This document shows positions 5,629 through 6,430 of a DNA stretch of 6,430 nt, piece after piece. The notes beneath the pieces were generated by a model that worked only from the letters and a program-made list of their open reading frames with translations, had not been told where the DNA came from and ran no database searches. Every line of letters starts with the position of its first letter. The stretch's first letter is position 1. The stretch covers positions 1 to 6,430 of the forward strand of contig JBFLVQ010000563.1 of assembly GCA_040758525.1 (NCBI GenBank). The letters are read 5' to 3'. The position numbers and the translations under genes are program-made. Origin of the DNA: JBFLVQ01 sp040758525. Lineage in GTDB: Bacteria; Acidobacteriota; Blastocatellia; Chloracidobacteriales; JADJPF01.

Positions 5629-6354
5629 CTATAAGATCTGCAGAGGGGTGAAATCGATACTGTCGGCACTCACCAATTGATAACGTATACCATTGCGTAT
5701 GCCATTAAAAGCAGTGCGAATTGCATCACTATGTAGATGACCATAGACACAGATATCAACCGGATATTGCTCGATCAGCGCAGTAAAATCGCTAGGTTCG
5801 TGTTGGGCATTAACAGGGGGATAATGTAGGGCACAGATCAGATGTTTGTAAGACTTGCCATGTAATGAAGCAAAGGCAAGACGTAAACGTCCTACTTCAC
5901 GCTGATAAATTTTGAAGTCCTCTTCTGTATAACTACTACGTACACCTTCCACCATAATATCAGCAGCCGATTGTGTGCCTGGGCACTGCCAACCACGTGT
6001 AGCTACAATCGCAACTTCACCGATCACAACCGAATCGGCCTGTAGTACTTCAATTGAAGGGGCAGCCAGTTGTCGTACTTTTGTCTTTGAAGACCACCAA
6101 TAATCATGGTTACCTTTCAGGATAACTTTGTGGCCTGGTAACTGTTTTATATAGTCTAGATCAGGCTTGGCATCTTCTAATCGTATTGCCCAGGAGATAT
6201 CGCCAGTAATGATGAGTACGTCGTCTGGTTGCGCCATTGCATGCCAATTGTTGGCTATCTTAGCATCATGGTCGCGCCAATGCTCGCCAAACACAGACAT
6301 AGGCTTGGGGCGAGCATGAGAAAGATGTAGATCTCCTATTGCAAAAACTCTCAT
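5629..6354 (-). CDS. calcineurin-like metallophosphoesterase
   Basis: A complete 241-residue dimetal phosphoesterase with no signal peptide, so probably cytosolic. The five family blocks are visible: GDLHL with Asp8 and His10, GDISW with Asp52, GNHDYWW (81-87) with Asn82 and His83, ALHYPP with His177, and GHLH (205-208) with His206 and His208. These would bind two metal ions and hydrolyse a phosphomono- or phosphodiester bond. The conserved N terminus (MRVFAIGDLHLS) fixes the start. It resembles small uncharacterised bacterial proteins often labelled Ser/Thr phosphatase-like; a protein, nucleotide or sugar-phosphate substrate cannot be chosen from sequence. No Shine-Dalgarno sequence is seen; a short palindrome occupies that place. 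The stop converges with that of the lipoprotein gene, leaving six bases between them and no terminator. Confidence 0.92.
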   Translation of the reverse strand: MRVFAIGDLHLSHARPKPMSVFGEHWRDHDAKIANNWHAMAQPDDVLIITGDISWAIRLEDAKPDLDYIKQLPGHKVILKGNHDYWWSSKTKVRQLAAPSIEVLQADSVVIGEVAIVATRGWQCPGTQSAADIMVEGVRSSYTEEDFKIYQREVGRLRLAFASLHGKSYKHLICALHYPPVNAQHEPSDFTALIEQYPVDICVYGHLHSDAIRTAFNGIRNGIRYQLVSADSIDFTPLQIL

Positions 6355-6358
6355 ATCA

Positions 6359-6371
6359 ACTACAGTGTAGT
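6359..6371. repeat. 13-base palindrome before the phosphoesterase start
   Basis: ACTACA G TGTAGT is a perfect inverted repeat with one central base, 4 to 16 bases upstream of the ATG at 6352-6354. It covers the position of a ribosome binding site and lies just after the candidate -10, so it could be an operator. The stem cannot close as an RNA hairpin without using loop bases, which favours a DNA site or chance. Confidence 0.35.
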
Positions 6372-6377
6372 GAGAAA

Positions 6378-6408
6378 ACTATATTTGCGTCTACAATTTT
6401 TGCCACAA
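6378..6408 (-). promoter_or_regulatory. weak candidate promoter of the phosphoesterase gene
   Basis: The minus strand has TATAGT (6378-6383), five of six matches to a -10, and TTGTGG (6403-6408), four of six to a -35, but the spacer is long at 19 bases. Transcription would start inside or next to the palindrome at 6359-6371, leaving a very short leader. The remaining bases to 6430 hold no gene I can support. Confidence 0.25.
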
Positions 6409-6430
6409 AGACTGAGCCGGGATAATTCGG

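Noticed and set aside
6355..6430. C-terminal end of another minus-strand gene at the right edge
   Set aside because: All three minus-strand frames are open for 12 to 24 codons from the edge, but none has a feature that singles it out, so no gene is called.

Overview
The window reads as ordinary, compact bacterial chromosome of moderate GC. It holds five complete protein genes, the tail of a sixth, and little intergenic space. I see no tRNA, rRNA, CRISPR array, insertion sequence or phage gene. PurF is the Bacillus-type enzyme, with a propeptide and four Fe-S cysteines. The aminotransferase resembles the Thermus/Bacillus aspartate aminotransferase group. The lipoprotein has a standard lipobox. 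A Gram-positive-like or Chloroflexota-like bacterium would fit, but I cannot fix the phylum, and the taxon is a weak inference.

Layout from left to right. Bases 1-126 are the 3' end of a plus-strand gene whose product ends in a probable membrane helix. It converges on a minus-strand block; two inverted repeats (125-146 and 170-210) lie between the stops, and the second is a likely bidirectional terminator. The minus-strand block is transcribed leftward: coaD (phosphopantetheine adenylyltransferase, CoA synthesis), a PLP aminotransferase joined to it by an ATGA stop/start overlap, then, after a 109-base gap with its own candidate promoter and a strong ribosome binding site, an unusual class I glutamine amidotransferase-like protein. 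A good sigma-70-type promoter sits in front of coaD.

A 244-base divergent intergenic region separates coaD from purF on the plus strand. It holds the coaD promoter, several short inverted repeats and a CCGAAC element resembling half of a Bacillus PurBox. purF (first committed step of purine synthesis) is followed after 22 bases by a lipoprotein with a ComEC-like metallo-beta-lactamase domain, probably in the same transcript. That gene converges, with only 6 bases between the stops, on a minus-strand calcineurin-like metallophosphoesterase gene, whose start is preceded by a short palindrome where a Shine-Dalgarno sequence would normally be.

The genes are mainly housekeeping: CoA, amino acid and purine metabolism. 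The less explained ones are the amidotransferase with its inserted segment and altered oxyanion-type loop, and the anchored ComEC-like hydrolase. I found no strong evidence for a new multi-gene system; the findings are modest and mostly concern regulation and these two proteins.
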